This document shows, piece after piece, positions 37,920 to 50,257 of a DNA stretch of 64,000 nucleotides; within the stretch, counting starts at the first letter, position 1, and each line of letters starts with the position of its first letter. Under the pieces are notes generated by a model. That model worked only from the letters and a program-made list of their open reading frames with translations, did not search any database and was not told the DNA's origin. A program made the position numbers and the translations under genes. The DNA comes from Tetraselmis striata (taxonomy: Eukaryota > Chlorophyta > Chlorodendrophyceae > Chlorodendrales > Chlorodendraceae): positions 18,971 to 82,970 of the forward strand of contig VCJN01000215.1 in NCBI GenBank assembly GCA_006384855.1, written 5' to 3'.

Positions 37920-40832
37920 TTACATTATTGTTTTGGATAATGCCTGGCCTTCTCGCAGGTCGGCAGAGCGGTCATACGTGATCGCATGCTGCTGCAAGAT
38001 TGTTGGCCCGGCCTGCCTAGCCTCGGCGCTGTCAAATAGGACATGTTTGAAATCCTCCAACTCGAATCGCATGTACCTAGGGGACAATGTATGCAAGCCT
38101 CCCAAAAGTCAGTATGATGTAGGTAGGAATGAGGAATGACAACGTGTGAGAAACCAGTAATTGGCGGGCACGCATTGCAGGCCACTTGCTGGCATCACCG
38201 GTCACACACAGCATGTGCATATTGCATACCTCTCAGCTGTGCCATCCACCATTTGCGCTAGGTGGCACAGATTCTTGATTGTTTCGCCATTGAATTTCAT
38301 CACCCGTGTGGTCTGAAATTTGTAGCCGAAGTTGATTTCCGCAGCCAGGGTTTGGAACAGAACCACGACTTGCTCCTCAGGGAAGGTCCTGTACTCTTGC
38401 AACAGGTTCAGGATGGATGTCGGGGCGGACTTCCACCACTTGCGGCTCCCATAGGCATGTTCCAGGAACGGTACGCTCAAAGGGACGAAGACCAGCCCAC
38501 CCACAATCATGTAGGACGGAACGCAGTCCACACCATGCATCAGTGGAACCAAGGGGTTTCGAGCATGGAGCTCGTAGCTCAGCTCAGTCACGTGCCCATC
38601 CCGAAGTACAGTCACAGGAAGGATGTCACCGATGTGCATGCACTGCATCTGCAGTTTTATTCAATGGCAACATGCATGCGTTGTCAATGAATCTGCGGCC
38701 CGTCAAGATATGTGAGCCACGTGCAATGTTATGCACAATCTGGGTAAACAACGCATAGGGCTGATTAACGGAAAGCAAGGGAGTGAGCAGGAGTGGGATT
38801 TACCAAGTGAATGAAATCTACTCGCTCGTCGTCACGAAATGCCACTGTTCCGTCATCGCCAATGGGCACGGAATCAACCGCCATCAGAACATCTCCACAT
38901 TGCAGCACTTGCGCTGCAGGAGATAACGAATCGACCATGTATATTAAGCTCCCGCTGGTACTGGGATCCATCTGGCCGTGATAAGGTGCCAGACAAACAG
39001 ACCTCTAATCAGCATTAAGTCGCATGGAGTGGCACCTGTGCCTCAGACAGCAGCATCATAAGCAGCTACCATGAGAGGAGGAGTTTGTGAGTTTGCGACA
39101 GCTTTGTGGCAGTGTTGTCTACCTGGTGATACTCCCTGAGATGCTTGTTCTCCATGTCCTGGTGCCGGAAACCAGGCGAACAGCAGCCCCTGAACTCTCC
39201 ATACGTTTCATACTCCTCCAGAAAATGCTGTACGACCTGCAGGGGCAAGAAAAGCATAAAGCAGGCAATACCTAGCGCCGCATCTTGTTCCTTCTGTACT
39301 CCGCGTGAGAGTGTGAGCAAGGGCACCCCTGAAAGTACCTGGAACGGAATGATGTACCCAACGTTGTCCGCTTGTGACAGTTTTGAGAAGGCCACACCAG
39401 CCACCAGACCCTCTTCTAGATTGGAAAAGGCAGGCCCGCCACTGTTTCCTGGATTAATCTGAGAGCGTGGCAGTCAACATGGGGTACATTGTTAATAAGT
39501 GGTGCATTAAAACTGTGAAAACGCGCACAACGCGGTCACACAGTGATGGTCCTCAGCAGGGCAACACGGCGCCAGGGGGGAGGGGCGTACAGCTGCATCG
39601 ATCTGGATGCCAAGTAACTGACTGGAGTAGTGCGCATATGTTGTCATGGTAACCCTGGAAACAATCCCTGCAGAAGTGGTTTTCACGTTGGAGTTTCAGT
39701 GACCAGACATATCACGTGTCAGAGGAATTCACAGGTAAGTACGCTTCCCTGTTTAGTTCCATTGTGGAGAGGTCCCATCACCTTTGGTAATACTCAACGA
39801 GTCCCCGCCCATCGGGTATCCAGCGGCCAAGATGCTTTCCTGCCGGCAAGGGCGAGGGTGCAGAGAGCCAGATCAGAGATGTTTTCAAGAGTTGATTTAA
39901 CACAGGAAGTGCCATGGCCGGGCACTGGCAGCTCAGCTTACCTGCAGCTCCGGTACATCGACAAACTTTAGTGGCTGCATGTCCTCCTCCCAAAAGCCGG
40001 GCTCGTCCACAGTGAGTAGGGCCAAATCGCACATGCGCCCATTGCACAGCACCCGCGCCCGCCACTTCTTTGGATTCCCAGGTCTCCGCACATGCACCGT
40101 GGTTGCATTTGTAATCTGAGGCACACGCGCAGCCAAACAGTGATTGTCATTTCTCTGAGGCTCTCTTTGTCAAAGCCACCGAACAAGAGCGCACACACTT
40201 ACCACGTGTGCGTTTGTGAGTATTTGCCTGGTTTCCTTGCAGATCACAAATGCTGAGCCGCTTGAGGATCGCTGGGGTCGCATCTGCCAGGGCTGCGCGT
40301 AATGAGGGTCGCACTTCACCACAAATACCTTCAGAACATTCCGGAGAGCTGAATTTCTTATATTGGTTATTGGCTGAGCTTCCAGAGGCAGCGCGTTGCC
40401 CGTCGGTGCAGCGACCACCACTGGATCTCTGCGAGCCGCACAGATATGGGCCGCACTTCATTAGTTGGCTGTGCATCAATGCAAGCTGCGCCAAAACACT
40501 GGATATGATTCGTGTACAGGACAGGGCACAAACACACTGCTAGTGGATTTCTGTGTTGCCACTATCGACAGGTATGGACCAAATATCCCACTGACTAACT
40601 GCCCTGAGCCATACACGTCGCCGCAGGTCGCAGGTTGCTTGGGCGGTTCCGTAGACTTCTGTGTGCGGCTAATGCAGAGCTGCCTTGCTTCCAGACATGC
40701 TGGAGGAGTGTGCGCCAGCAGCTCTTACCTGCCATTTGCTTCGATGTTCGCGTCCCTATCACGCGGGAGAGACGCCCGTACGGGCAGACTAGCACGTCTG
40801 GGCGCTCGACGACGGTGACTTTTCGCAGCCAT
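37920..40832 (-). CDS. Deg/HtrA serine protease, plant Deg9/Deg2-like, ten exons
   Basis: A complete gene model of 538 residues joins in phase with GT-AG introns. Exons in minus-strand order: 40,832-40,729, 40,428-40,203, 40,115-39,942, 39,839-39,782, 39,667-39,591, 39,458-39,339, 39,236-39,123, 38,971-38,804, 38,648-38,230 and 38,076-37,920. The start MAAKSHRRRAPRRASLPV is strongly basic, fitting a nuclear or organellar signal. The trypsin-like domain has the triad: His in ILTNAHV, Asp in RMCDLALLTV, Ser in INPGNSGGPAF. A PDZ domain follows (SLIYMVDSLSPAAQVLQCGD), then the second PDZ-like part typical of plant Deg2/Deg9 (VGGLVFVPLSVPFLEHAYGS). Family members degrade damaged proteins. The choice between nuclear Deg9 and chloroplast Deg2 is open. 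Confidence 0.88.
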
Positions 40833-43066
40833 CACAGGCCAGGAGTTAGCCATTACAACTACTCCATGCAAGCCTCTGCGAGTCAAGGCTGCCATTTGAA
40901 GCATTGTGGGCTCCAAGCCTGTGTAAAACAAAGGCCAGGGTCGCACTTTTCATATCAGCAGCGCTCTTTGTCACCATAGTTGAAAATGCATTTCTGGCAG
41001 ACATCACTTCAATTTAAAAGCTGCGCCAATCCCCCCACCCCACCCCCACCCCCTTTCCACCTGCGACCTCCAGCCCCCAACCCCGGGTATCACGTATGCG
41101 CTACCAGTCACCACTTGCTCACCAGTCGCCACATCAAACGCCGTGGACGCCAGCAACATCCTCACAGCCAAACTGCCACGCTATATCCATTTGTTTTACT
41201 TCAAGGTGGGGCAGGGGTGAAGTAGGGTGACACGCGGCTAGCTCAGAGGCTCAGGGCGGACTAGAGAATCACAGGATAGTCGGGGGATTAGCTATGGTCC
41301 TGTCTATCCACGTCCTGGTACTGATAGTAGAGAGAGGGATGCCCAGTTTTAGCTCCACTTCAAAACAGCAACCAGGGAAAGCAGGCTGGATCCGCTCATC
41401 CCTGCCATGTCGTCATCGCCATCTGCTGCCATTGGTGCGTGTCCCCAGAGTTCAGCCCCATCAGCAACAGACTACCTACAGTGGAGCCCCCTGCTGTCTA
41501 GGGGGAAAAGGCGGCGATTGCGGGGGGGGGGGGGGGGGGGGGGGGGGGGGTGGGGGGCTGAGCAGCAGCTATGGGTGCGCATCAGGCCCACCACCCCCTT
41601 CCCTGGTCCCACCTAGGGGCCCTCCGACCCACAGTGGCGCCATGCAGGAGAAGAGGGAGGATCCTTGGGCTAGCTTAGGGGATAGTCGGGGGGCCACCAG
41701 ACCCCCCCCCCCCCCCCCCCCCCCCCTCCCTGGCTGCTAATCAGCGCATAGGAGCCAATATATGCTGGGGGCGCACATCGTGACGTCTAGGGCAGCCGGT
41801 GTGGCGTTACCGCTTAGGTATGACTAGTCGTGCGTGAGGGATCTGGGCTCGGCCAGGCATGTATTGTAGTGTGGCTGTACGTAATGTTTTTTATGTCAAT
41901 ATAGATATTATGGTACTCGCAGAGCTGACACAGCAATGGGCTCGCAAAAGAGAGCTCGCGCCCGTTAATGTAGGCCCATTGTTTACCTCCCCCTCAGCTT
42001 CACATAATGAGCAGCGGCCGCACCGATGCCCATCCGCCGTGCTTCCCAGGTGTTTTTTTCTGAGCCGTGTGGCGTAGCAGTGATTCCAATTCATGAGAAT
42101 AACGTGACCTTGTTCGCCTGGCCTCAGGCGAGCACAAAAGGAATTCTAGCATTACAGCATTATCACTCCTTATTTTTTTGGTTCAGAGAAGCCCCATGCG
42201 GTACGTGTTTCCTGGGAAAAACGTTCCGATAGTATATAAAAGCTCCTTATTCACCTCCTCCCTCAGCAGCCACCAAACATGTGATTCCATGCCGCCTTCT
42301 TGCACATGGTATTGAGATGTTCATAGCCATCTAGGAATGCCTGCGAGGTCGATGTAGGGTACTCATCATCTCCCTGATGCCTTGCCACACACCCTGCGGT
42401 GCTTCCGATGTATGATGTTTGCAGTTTCCGAGACGAAGTTGCACGTGGGCTGTACAGCATCACCCCATAACGAGCTGCATACCCAGAGGTGGTGCATGGA
42501 GCCGGAAATTCGTAGCATGCCGGCATGCATGCTGAGTCCTCAGTGGATTGGATTCACCCCCCCCCCCCCCCCCCCCCTTCCCCCCTGCCCGCCCTAATCA
42601 AACCCACCGCAGATGTGCGCTATAAACCTGCTCGCTCGCTGTAATGTTGGCTCCATGCAGCCACATGCACCACAGCATATGCTGATTAGTCCTCCAAAGC
42701 AGATCACAGTGGCGGGTGTTTGTCGGCCCGGAGAGGTGTACCTTTTCGCTGAATGTTCACCATCACCTACCGACTACTCCACAGCACCCCACTTCATCAA
42801 CACCTTCCGGGCCTTCTGCACATAACCGCTAAATGCCACTATCTAGTTCGCCGCAGTACAACGTCAGGTGAGGAACAGCTTGCGCATCCTTACTGGCCAG
42901 CACGCGTGAATTTCTTGCCACTTCAGCACCTCACCTGGTTAGTGCAGGGATGGAACGACTTGTATGTAGTCGCTATCGTGGCCGCGAAGAACCTGGAGCT
43001 GCGTACAGCGGAAAGAGGGCAGCCTCAGCGCGCCATTTGCGCGGAGACGGGAAGGGAGGACGGCGG

Positions 43067-43101
<35 letters not shown>

Positions 43102-43766
43102 CGCACGCCAAAACACACACGGTTTGTCGAGGAGACACCGGTTATATTCGCCCCAACGGCGGCCACCGTCGTTCATGGTCGTGGCTCGCACCTGTATGTC
43201 CTACCGGGTATCCGTAGCGACTAATCCTCGGTCCAATATCTGCTGGCGGCTGGTGCTGTCACATGGCACTGCCGATGACGATGATGAACTTATATTTACA
43301 TGAGCTAGCAGCAGAATAAGGCGATGATGAACTAGTCGCTACCTGTACTCGGACAGGGCGGGCAGGCGCGCAGTTGCCAGAGCAACCCCCCCACCCCCCC
43401 CCCCCCCCCCCCCCCCCCCCCCACTTTTGCCATAAAAGAAGAATCTACAGCTGTAGCGACCATATGGCAGCAAACAGGATGCGAATTAGTCGCTGCTACA
43501 TTAGTGCCTGCGACTGGCACAGGACGTCCATTTTGACGGAAAAAAAAATATAATAACAACGGGCGGAAGAAAGATACAGTACTACCAAATACTAATAAGC
43601 CGGTGTTCACAATTTATATACTGCAGTATGGGTACCTGTAGATAAGAAAACCAATGTGAATTACCAAAAGGGCAATTCCCCATAATTAGAAAACCAACAC
43701 AGCAAGGCGCCTAAAAGCGGCCCGCATCCCGCATAAGGCGGGATGGATGAGTGATGCGCACACGGT
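40833..43766. other. Gene-poor region with several long G/C tracts
   Basis: No gene is confidently supported. Poly-G (about 41,521-41,550) and poly-C (about 41,702-41,726) lie 150 bp apart and could pair. Further tracts are at about 42,557-42,577 (C), 43,069-43,101 (G, mostly unbroken) and 43,387-43,422 (C). A minus frame at 42,263-42,526 (YIGSTAGCVARHQGDDEYPT) and a plus frame at 42,753-43,065 look protein-like but unrecognisable. TAGTCGCTA-type motifs occur near 43,216, 43,333 and 43,485. Confidence 0.4.
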
Positions 43767-43942
43767 TCAGAGTCCGGGCCACGTGTGCGCGTGTGTGTGT
43801 GGGTGATCCTCGGACGTGATGTGCAGCTTCAGCAACGGGATGGCAGACGAATCTGCGTCGTCTAATGAGGCAGCGAGCGCGCGCGCTCTCAAGCGGCCAC
43901 CAAGCTTAGGACCCCGAGGAAATCTCTTGCGAGCAAGGCCTC

Positions 43943-45158
43943 CTAATGGGCCCGGGTGATGCACCGAGTGCCCCGCGATGAGAGGGCACCCCGATCCGCA
44001 GCCAAGCATGCGATACCACGCACTGTGCGGCGCACCCCCTTGCTCATCACCTCGCCCACTGTGCCGAAGATCATGCCCGTGTACTCCGACATATCCATGA
44101 TGTCTCGAAGAGGGCCCTTCTGTCCGGGCTCCGTGTTGTGCCACGCCGCACCCCGCGCAGCCAACCCCCGTTGTATGTCGCCCAACAGGGAGCGCTCAAA
44201 CCGATCCACAGCTGTGGCCCAGGGCACTGCAGTGTACTTGACCCCGTACCGCATAGTCTTGAACTCCAGCAGCGTGGACTTCAAGCTCCGGGGATCATAA
44301 CTCCCGGTCACGACGTTGAACGCCGGAAGGGAGAGCTCTGCATCCGGCACTAGGTCCTTGAGTTCGTCCCTGGGCACGGTGTTGGAACACAGAGTCGAGA
44401 GGCACTGCCTGCTGGAACAAGTCATCCACCTCCCGCCGTACCGCGATACCTAGTTCGTGAACACAGTGATCGCGGAAGGCATCTGCGATAGCGTCGTGTT
44501 GTACACGCCAGTGAGAGTCTCCAGGCGCCGGGAGGCTCATGAGCGCGTCGCCGTATAGGTCAACAGTGACGGGGCTGTGCTCCGTCGAGGGCAGAATGAT
44601 CTGGCTCCCAACCACCGGGGCCAAGCACGGGCTAGGCAGAAGGAAGTACCCGGCAGCGACCTCCCGCAGCTCATGCGGAGTCATGGCTGTCCGCGCGGTG
44701 GGGATGGCCACTGTCTACATGCCTGACGCCGCGTCGAGCTGGTTGAACAAGATCCGTTCCCTACATGTGGCAGGGAGAGCGCACACTTCATTTCGAAGCC
44801 GAGAGTTGTTGGCCTGGTCTAGAAACGCCGTCAGCTCCTTTTGCGAGCCCGACGCAACCTCCACTTCCCGCTCCATCTGGCGCGCATCTGCGTCGCCAAG
44901 ATGGCAAGCAGTAGCCGCTTGGAGGCGGCCCCACGCCTCGCGCATCTCCGCGGCGTAGCTGTCCGACCCATGAGCATCGTTGAGGAAGTGGTCATACTGG
45001 CGGGCGGAAGAAGTTGCGTTGAAGCTGCCTCGGCCAAGTACGGACCCGAGCTGTGGGTCGAAGAAACCAGGGGTGGGGGTGTTGGTGCCGGAGTTCCTAG
45101 TCAGGAACCTTGGGAGGATGGCATTCATGCCAGCTCCCTTCAACCGCGCCCACTGCAT
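43943..45158 (-). pseudogene. LINE-like element, 3' part with PD-(D/E)XK-type endonuclease
   Basis: Minus-strand frames downstream of the RT read ARLKGAGMNAILPRFLTRNS, then PTPGFFDPQLGSVLGRGSFN (44,715-45,158). The next reads DSHWRVQHDAIADAFRDHCV (44,295-44,711), and the last ELKDLVPDAELSLPAF plus TLLEFKTMRYGVKYTAVPW (43,943-44,425). A PD followed about 27 residues later by E-F-K, within a strand-turn-strand pattern, is the catalytic signature of restriction-like (PD-(D/E)XK) endonucleases found C-terminal to RT in early-branching LINE clades. Stops and frame changes near 45,280, 45,150, 44,712 and 44,400 show the copy is dead. The exact clade is not determined. Confidence 0.6.
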
Positions 45159-45265
45159 CCTCGCTCAAGGTAGCCACCTCCGCTGCCATGGGGTCGGGGT
45201 CGTGCAAAAGCTCCGCCAAGAAACCGGTGACCACCGGATTGGTGTCGGTGCCGTACATGGAGGGA

Positions 45266-48133
45266 TCAAAAGAGACCCCTAGATAGCACCCCTGCGACCG
45301 CTGCGAGGACGGTGGCATCCACCGCCTCCGCAAAGGCCTCCACCTCGGACAGAAGGCAATTGCGGAGCCAATACCCCGCCATGTGTTGCATGCAATGCTT
45401 GAGCAGGGCCCATGCGTGGTGATGCAAGGCGTGGGTGTACCGACGGTTGGGCTTAGCAGATAGAAGCTTGCTCAGGCTAGCGTCCACCTCCTCTCGTAGC
45501 TCCTCCGCCTTGCCGCGCATGTACGCCTGCACATACTCAGGCGATCCGAGCGGCACGTTGAGGACCGCGATGCCGTGATGGCCATCTAGCTCGGGCCACT
45601 CGATGTCGGCCGGAGCCTTACGCCGCGCGGCCTCCATGTCTGCGCTGTACGCCTGCATCTTGTCGAAGCGCACCTCAAGCCCCACGGACGCCTTGATGGA
45701 CGTGCGGAAGGCGTGAAGAGCCGGCCAAACGTGCTCCGGAAGGCCCACCAAAAATCCATCGTCGGCGTTGAAGCGCGCCGCCCCGTCATTGACCTCCAAT
45801 GTGGTATCACACTGCTGCACCTCGGGGTGAATCGCGACGCAAAAGGAAGTCGTGGCCAAATGTGCGCCCTGTTGCACGCCGTCCTCCGACCGCAGAGGGG
45901 GGGACCGGTCGTCCACGACCAGATACGAATCCGTGGAGAGGGAGGCTAGGAGCGCAGGGATGACAGGGTGTAGTGGAGAGCAATCGATGTGGCGTTGAAT
46001 GATGGTGCGGCGCCATGCCTCGTTGTAAGCGTTGCGAAGGTCTGTGTGGACGATGACAGCACGTGGGCCAAGCTTCTCGGCGATGAGCCGGACGCCGTGG
46101 ATGAGCATAGAGTCGCCCGCGGGAATGCCAACTCCGAGCTGAGATGGAGCAAGCACCGACACGTATGCCTCCTTCATGTTGTCCACAACTGCCCGCTCCG
46201 CTGCGCGCCGCTCCGCCTCCCCGACTGCCACAGGCCGCACGTCCGGGGCCCTCCCCTCGCCTAGCTTCTTGACAGGTGCCACGAGCCTAGCATAGGCGAA
46301 GAGCCGGTCGAACCACCCGGGCAAGCGACCTTGGAGGTACATGGAGGCAACCTCCGACATGGCGCGGACTGCCGCATGCCCGGACGCCGGGGCGTATTCG
46401 CCCACCAAGCAGCGGAGATACTCGTTGCGCATGCCTGAGGGCCCCGCCGCCACGTGCTGCTTGAGCTGTTGGTACGGCACGCGCATGTCCACCGTCATGG
46501 CGGCCTCGTCCGCCGGAATGTCATACGCGGCGTCTGGGATCGGGTGGCTACGGGACGGGTGCTTTTCGCGCAGCTGGACGAGGATAGCAGGATCGGACAA
46601 GTCGCCCATACCCTTAGAAGTCAGTCGGCCCGCCGCTCGGGAGAGCTCTCCGTCCTCCACCAACGCCACAACGGTGTCCGCGGTGCCCACGAGCAGCGCC
46701 GCAAAGAGATCGGCATCCGTTCGACGCTGACGGGCGTGTCCGGCGTAGAACGCCTCAGTGTGGGCGTCGTCCCATGAGCGCACGAGTTCGGTCATGCGCC
46801 TCTCCGCGAAAGCGCGGAAGCGCCACGCCAAGGCTTGTAGCCGCCGCCGCCCGCCTCGGCTTGGGGCCCTAAGCAACAATTGCGGCAGCAGGTACTTCCA
46901 CTTCAACGCCCTATCCAACACCACGGGGTCACCGGCCTCCACCGCCGCCACCACCCGCTCATTCACGCAGCGTTGTGCCTCCGCCCACGCTTCTTGAAAG
47001 TCAATAGGCACCGCCGTCTCCATGGACATCTCCGCCGGCATGTGCACCATGTCCACGTCGGAGAGGTGGTCCACCGCACCCCACCCCACCCCGTCGCCGG
47101 CTGGAGATGGGCGAGTAGGGGGGGGCGAATACCGAGCCCGTGAGGCTTGGCTACCGGGGTGGCCGGCCGGTGCACCCACCTCTGGCAGCGTGGGGGCAAC
47201 AACCGGGGGCGCTGCGACGCCCCGGAACGCAGCGACGGACGGCAATGTGGGCGACGGCAGCACTGACGATTGTCCAGCTCCACCGGCGCGGCGCGCCCCC
47301 CGACGGCGGTGCCGCTCGGCCAGCGCGGCGCGCGCCTTGGCTAGCCACGCGGCGGCGACCTCAGTGAAAGCCACCACGTCGGCCGGGTGGTGCCTGACGC
47401 GGGCGGGTTGGAGCGACATGGCTGCGGCGTCAGTCCTCGGCGCCCACGCGGCGCCCGCGGCGACGCCGGCGACTGAAAACGCGTCGGCGACTGTCCAAGC
47501 CGCTGCCGGCGCTACGCCCCGCCGCGCCGGCCCGCTGTCGTGTAGCCTGGAATGCAGACGGGCGAGAGCATCGAGGCCGGTGAGCGCCAGGCCGCGGTTG
47601 CCGCCGCGCGGCCGCGGCCGCGGCCGCTCGGAGACTTCCTGGCCGGTCGGAGCGCCGTCGTGATCGCGCAGTGACGCGCCGGGCCCCGAAATACTGCTGA
47701 AAGTACTACGGCGAGGCGACGACACAGGCGAGGCAGCGCGCGCGCCGGCCGTACCTGCCGCGCCCGTCGCGGACTCGGGACTCGACGACCGGCTCACCGC
47801 CTGGGCGTACGTGGGAGCCGGCGGGGCGGCAGCCGCGGGCGGGCTCGGCCTCGGCTGGGTGGTGTCGGGTGCACTGCCGCTGGACGGTGTTGCCGCGGGC
47901 GACGCTCCCTCCGCACGCGATGCGCCGGGGCTGACTGATATACTGGACGATGTACTGGGGGGCGGCGGCGACCCGGGGTCAACGGCGCGTTCTGCCGCAC
48001 CATGGGCGGAAGGCGCAGACATCGCGCGGCGCCCCGCCGGATACAAGCGACCCGCCACAGCCCGGGCATAACTGTGACGTCGCGTGGGAGGGGGTTGAGG
48101 GCAGCTACGCGATCTAGGCGGTGGGTGAGGCAT
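45266..48133 (-). pseudogene. LINE-like reverse transcriptase with long N-terminal region
   Basis: An open minus frame of 955 codons starts MPHPPPRSRSCPQPPPTRRH. The first 330 residues are Pro/Ala/Ser-rich and disordered. A helical region follows (VLDRALKWKYLLPQLLLRAP). RT motifs come next: GPSGMRNEYLRCLV, APDVRPVAVGEAERRAAERA, SQLGVGIPAGDSMLIHGVRL, IVHTDLRNAYNEAWRRTI with the first catalytic Asp, DGVQQGAHLATTSFCVA, and ARFNADDGFLVG, where A-D-D stands for the usual Y-x-D-D. The domain is followed, out of frame, by the endonuclease-like part. No apurinic endonuclease is seen at the N-terminus. The ORF itself is intact, but the element's 3' half is broken. Confidence 0.7.
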
Positions 48134-48496
48134 GGCGACACACGGCCCCGGGGCGCCTCCGGGGCCGCTGGGTGGGTGGTCGGTGGTAGTCTCCTCCGGG
48201 AGGTATAGGTATTGGTAGTTGTAAAAAAAGATAAGAAAACCGGTACCTGTAACTGAGCAAGCAAGGTTTTCTCATATACGAAATTGCAGTTTATTTTACC
48301 GTTTTGGGAATGTGCGTATCATGCTGATGCATGTAGTCGCTATTTAGCGACTACATTAATAATAAATCCCTTATCAAGTCGCGGAAAGACTTCCAGAAAG
48401 ATAGTCGCTAATAGCTGACGTGCCTGTTATGTTTATTACAAGTAGTCGCTAATTCGGGTTACTTAGCATGCGCGGAACAGCGCAAAAGTGCGGTGC
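48134..48496. other. Spacer with repeated TAGTCGCTA motifs
   Basis: GTAGTCGCTATTTAGCGACTAC at about 48,332 is an inverted pair. ATAGTCGCTAATAGC and GTAGTCGCTAATTCG follow at about 48,402 and 48,443. The same 9-mer or its inverse recurs elsewhere in the window. No gene is seen. Confidence 0.45.
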
Positions 48497-48955
48497 TAGT
48501 ATGTCCACGTGGCGTGCCCGTACCGCTCGAGGAGCTGCTCGACCCAGCAGCCCCTCAGCAGTTTCATGGTCTGGCGGAAGTTGCCGTACACCCGTAACGT
48601 ACCACCCCGCGGGCCGTCCCCGACGCAACCATCATGGGTAGCGTTGTTCCCGCATGATGCTTCATCGTGTGCGTAAAAGCACCCGGGGACTCCGGGACTT
48701 ATCTATCCTCATTTTCCTTCGTTGCGGCGTACTCACCATTGTTCGCGCGCCGCGACATAGCTCGTGTGTTTGTCACATGCATGGTCTTTGTTGTACAAGC
48801 CGCGCATAAGTGATGCCCCGTGCCACCCAGCTCGGGGACATATGTCTCGTTGGCCGGGAAGCGGTCGACGATCGTCCGGAGCAAGGGCACGGTGCGCCGA
48901 CTCCTGGAAGCCGACAACCAGTGCCCCACCCGGAAAACTGTTATTGGATTAATTC
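48497..48955 (-). CDS. Unrecognised minus-strand gene, last two exons
   Basis: The upstream exon (about 48,739-48,955) reads HWLSASRSRRTVPLLRTIVD, then VPELGGTGHHLCAACTTKTM, to a donor AACAATG|GTGAGTAC. The last exon (about 48,497-48,690) reads FYAHDEASCGNNATHDGCVG, then GTLRVYGNFRQTMKLLRGCW and VEQLLERYGHATWTY, and stops. Cys and His residues (HHLCAAC, ASCGNN, DGCVG) could bind zinc. I do not recognise the family. A poly-G tract (48,957-48,980) cuts into the upstream sequence, and earlier exons are not found. Confidence 0.4.
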
Positions 48956-48980
48956 GGGGGGGGGGGGGGGGGGGGGGGGG

Positions 48981-50257
48981 CTTCACACCTACTCGCAACA
49001 CAAGGGCCCCCGAGCATGCCGCCGTTGGCGTTCGGCTCGCCGGTGAAGAAGACCGCCATTTCCGGGCAAGAACGAGTTTGCCGCCGTACAGTTCAGACCG
49101 TTGGATGCTGAATTAGTTTCTACGGATCTTGGCAGCGCGCTGAACTGCCGTCATATCCTCCCACCGAACCTGGCCGAAGCAACACGCCGGAGGGTCTAGT
49201 ATCAATAGAAATACGAGTTCTGAGCATCTAATAAGGATGATTAATATATGTGCGATACACGAGCATGTGATATATGTGATTCATACACGAGCAAGCCATA
49301 TATATAAAGATATTTCTTATGCTTCGCCGAGAACTATTGTAGATAACATGGTCGATATCAGTACATGTACATACAGCATCCCACAAAAGTCTTTTGGCAT
49401 AGAAATCCGCGCGTATCATCGCCTTGCTTGGTGCCCAAGCCATGGGGCCACGGGGCCATGGAGCCTTGCAAACCCGTGTCTGAAAGCCTCCTACGCCAAG
49501 GAGGCAGCCGTTTCGTCCGGTTATCGCACTTTAGAAATGTTCTTCGGCAATGGCATCGTTTAGCACATGGCTAAAAATAAAAACGGGCGATGAATATGGG
49601 GCAACTTGTTGCCGGCGTACTTACCATCCGTCGCATATGCCCGCGCGCTGCCGGTGGTGGGTGGACGTATGCATGCCATGTAAGACGACCGAACTTGAGC
49701 CCAATCCATGCACCCTGCCGATGGAATGCATGGCATTTCCATGAGAGTGTGCCAATAGTGCCGTCATCATGATGGGGCCAATCACCCCACATTTTCAAGC
49801 TGCAAGATAAGCCCCCTTAGCCGTTGGCCGCGCCTCGCTAGGTGAAAGTGGCACACATAAAGTGCCTTCGATTCCATAGGTGCATGCTTATACCGCCGCC
49901 CGCACCGTATAGGCTGAGCGCGGGCTGTCCCCCGCCGCTGTGGGCAGGGCCATGACCGCCATAGAGGCCCGAACACACCAGCAAGGGGATTCTTGGATGC
50001 CTGCTAGGGCCCTAGGGCCCGCCGGGATGGTCAAAGTTGAAAGTTCTAGTCAAAGTGTGCGAGGGAGGGTGACAAAATTGATGTGGGTCAGGTGGTCGCC
50101 GGCCGATCGCCAAACCACAGATTAACGCTGACAACACCTCCACCTCCCACAACGTAGAGACACACGAAACCACGCCCCTCGACATCCGAGCTGTATAAAC
50201 ACGACGCTATAGGGTGTATCTTGCAATCTAACGTGGTGCTGCGCGGGCGGCTGCGCA
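48981..50257. other. No confidently supported gene
   Basis: A minus-strand continuation of the previous gene is possible up to about 49,110 but not supported. The rest includes an AT-rich stretch with repeated ACGAGCA-type motifs (49,255-49,310). No RNA gene or repeat family is recognised. Confidence 0.35.

Noticed and set aside
42263-42526. A Copia RNase H fragment on the minus strand
   Set aside because: The stretch reads like protein but lacks the acids and spacing needed to name it.
45586-47663. Plus-strand reading frames opposite the LINE-like RT
   Set aside because: They are GC-driven shadows; the minus strand carries all recognisable RT motifs.
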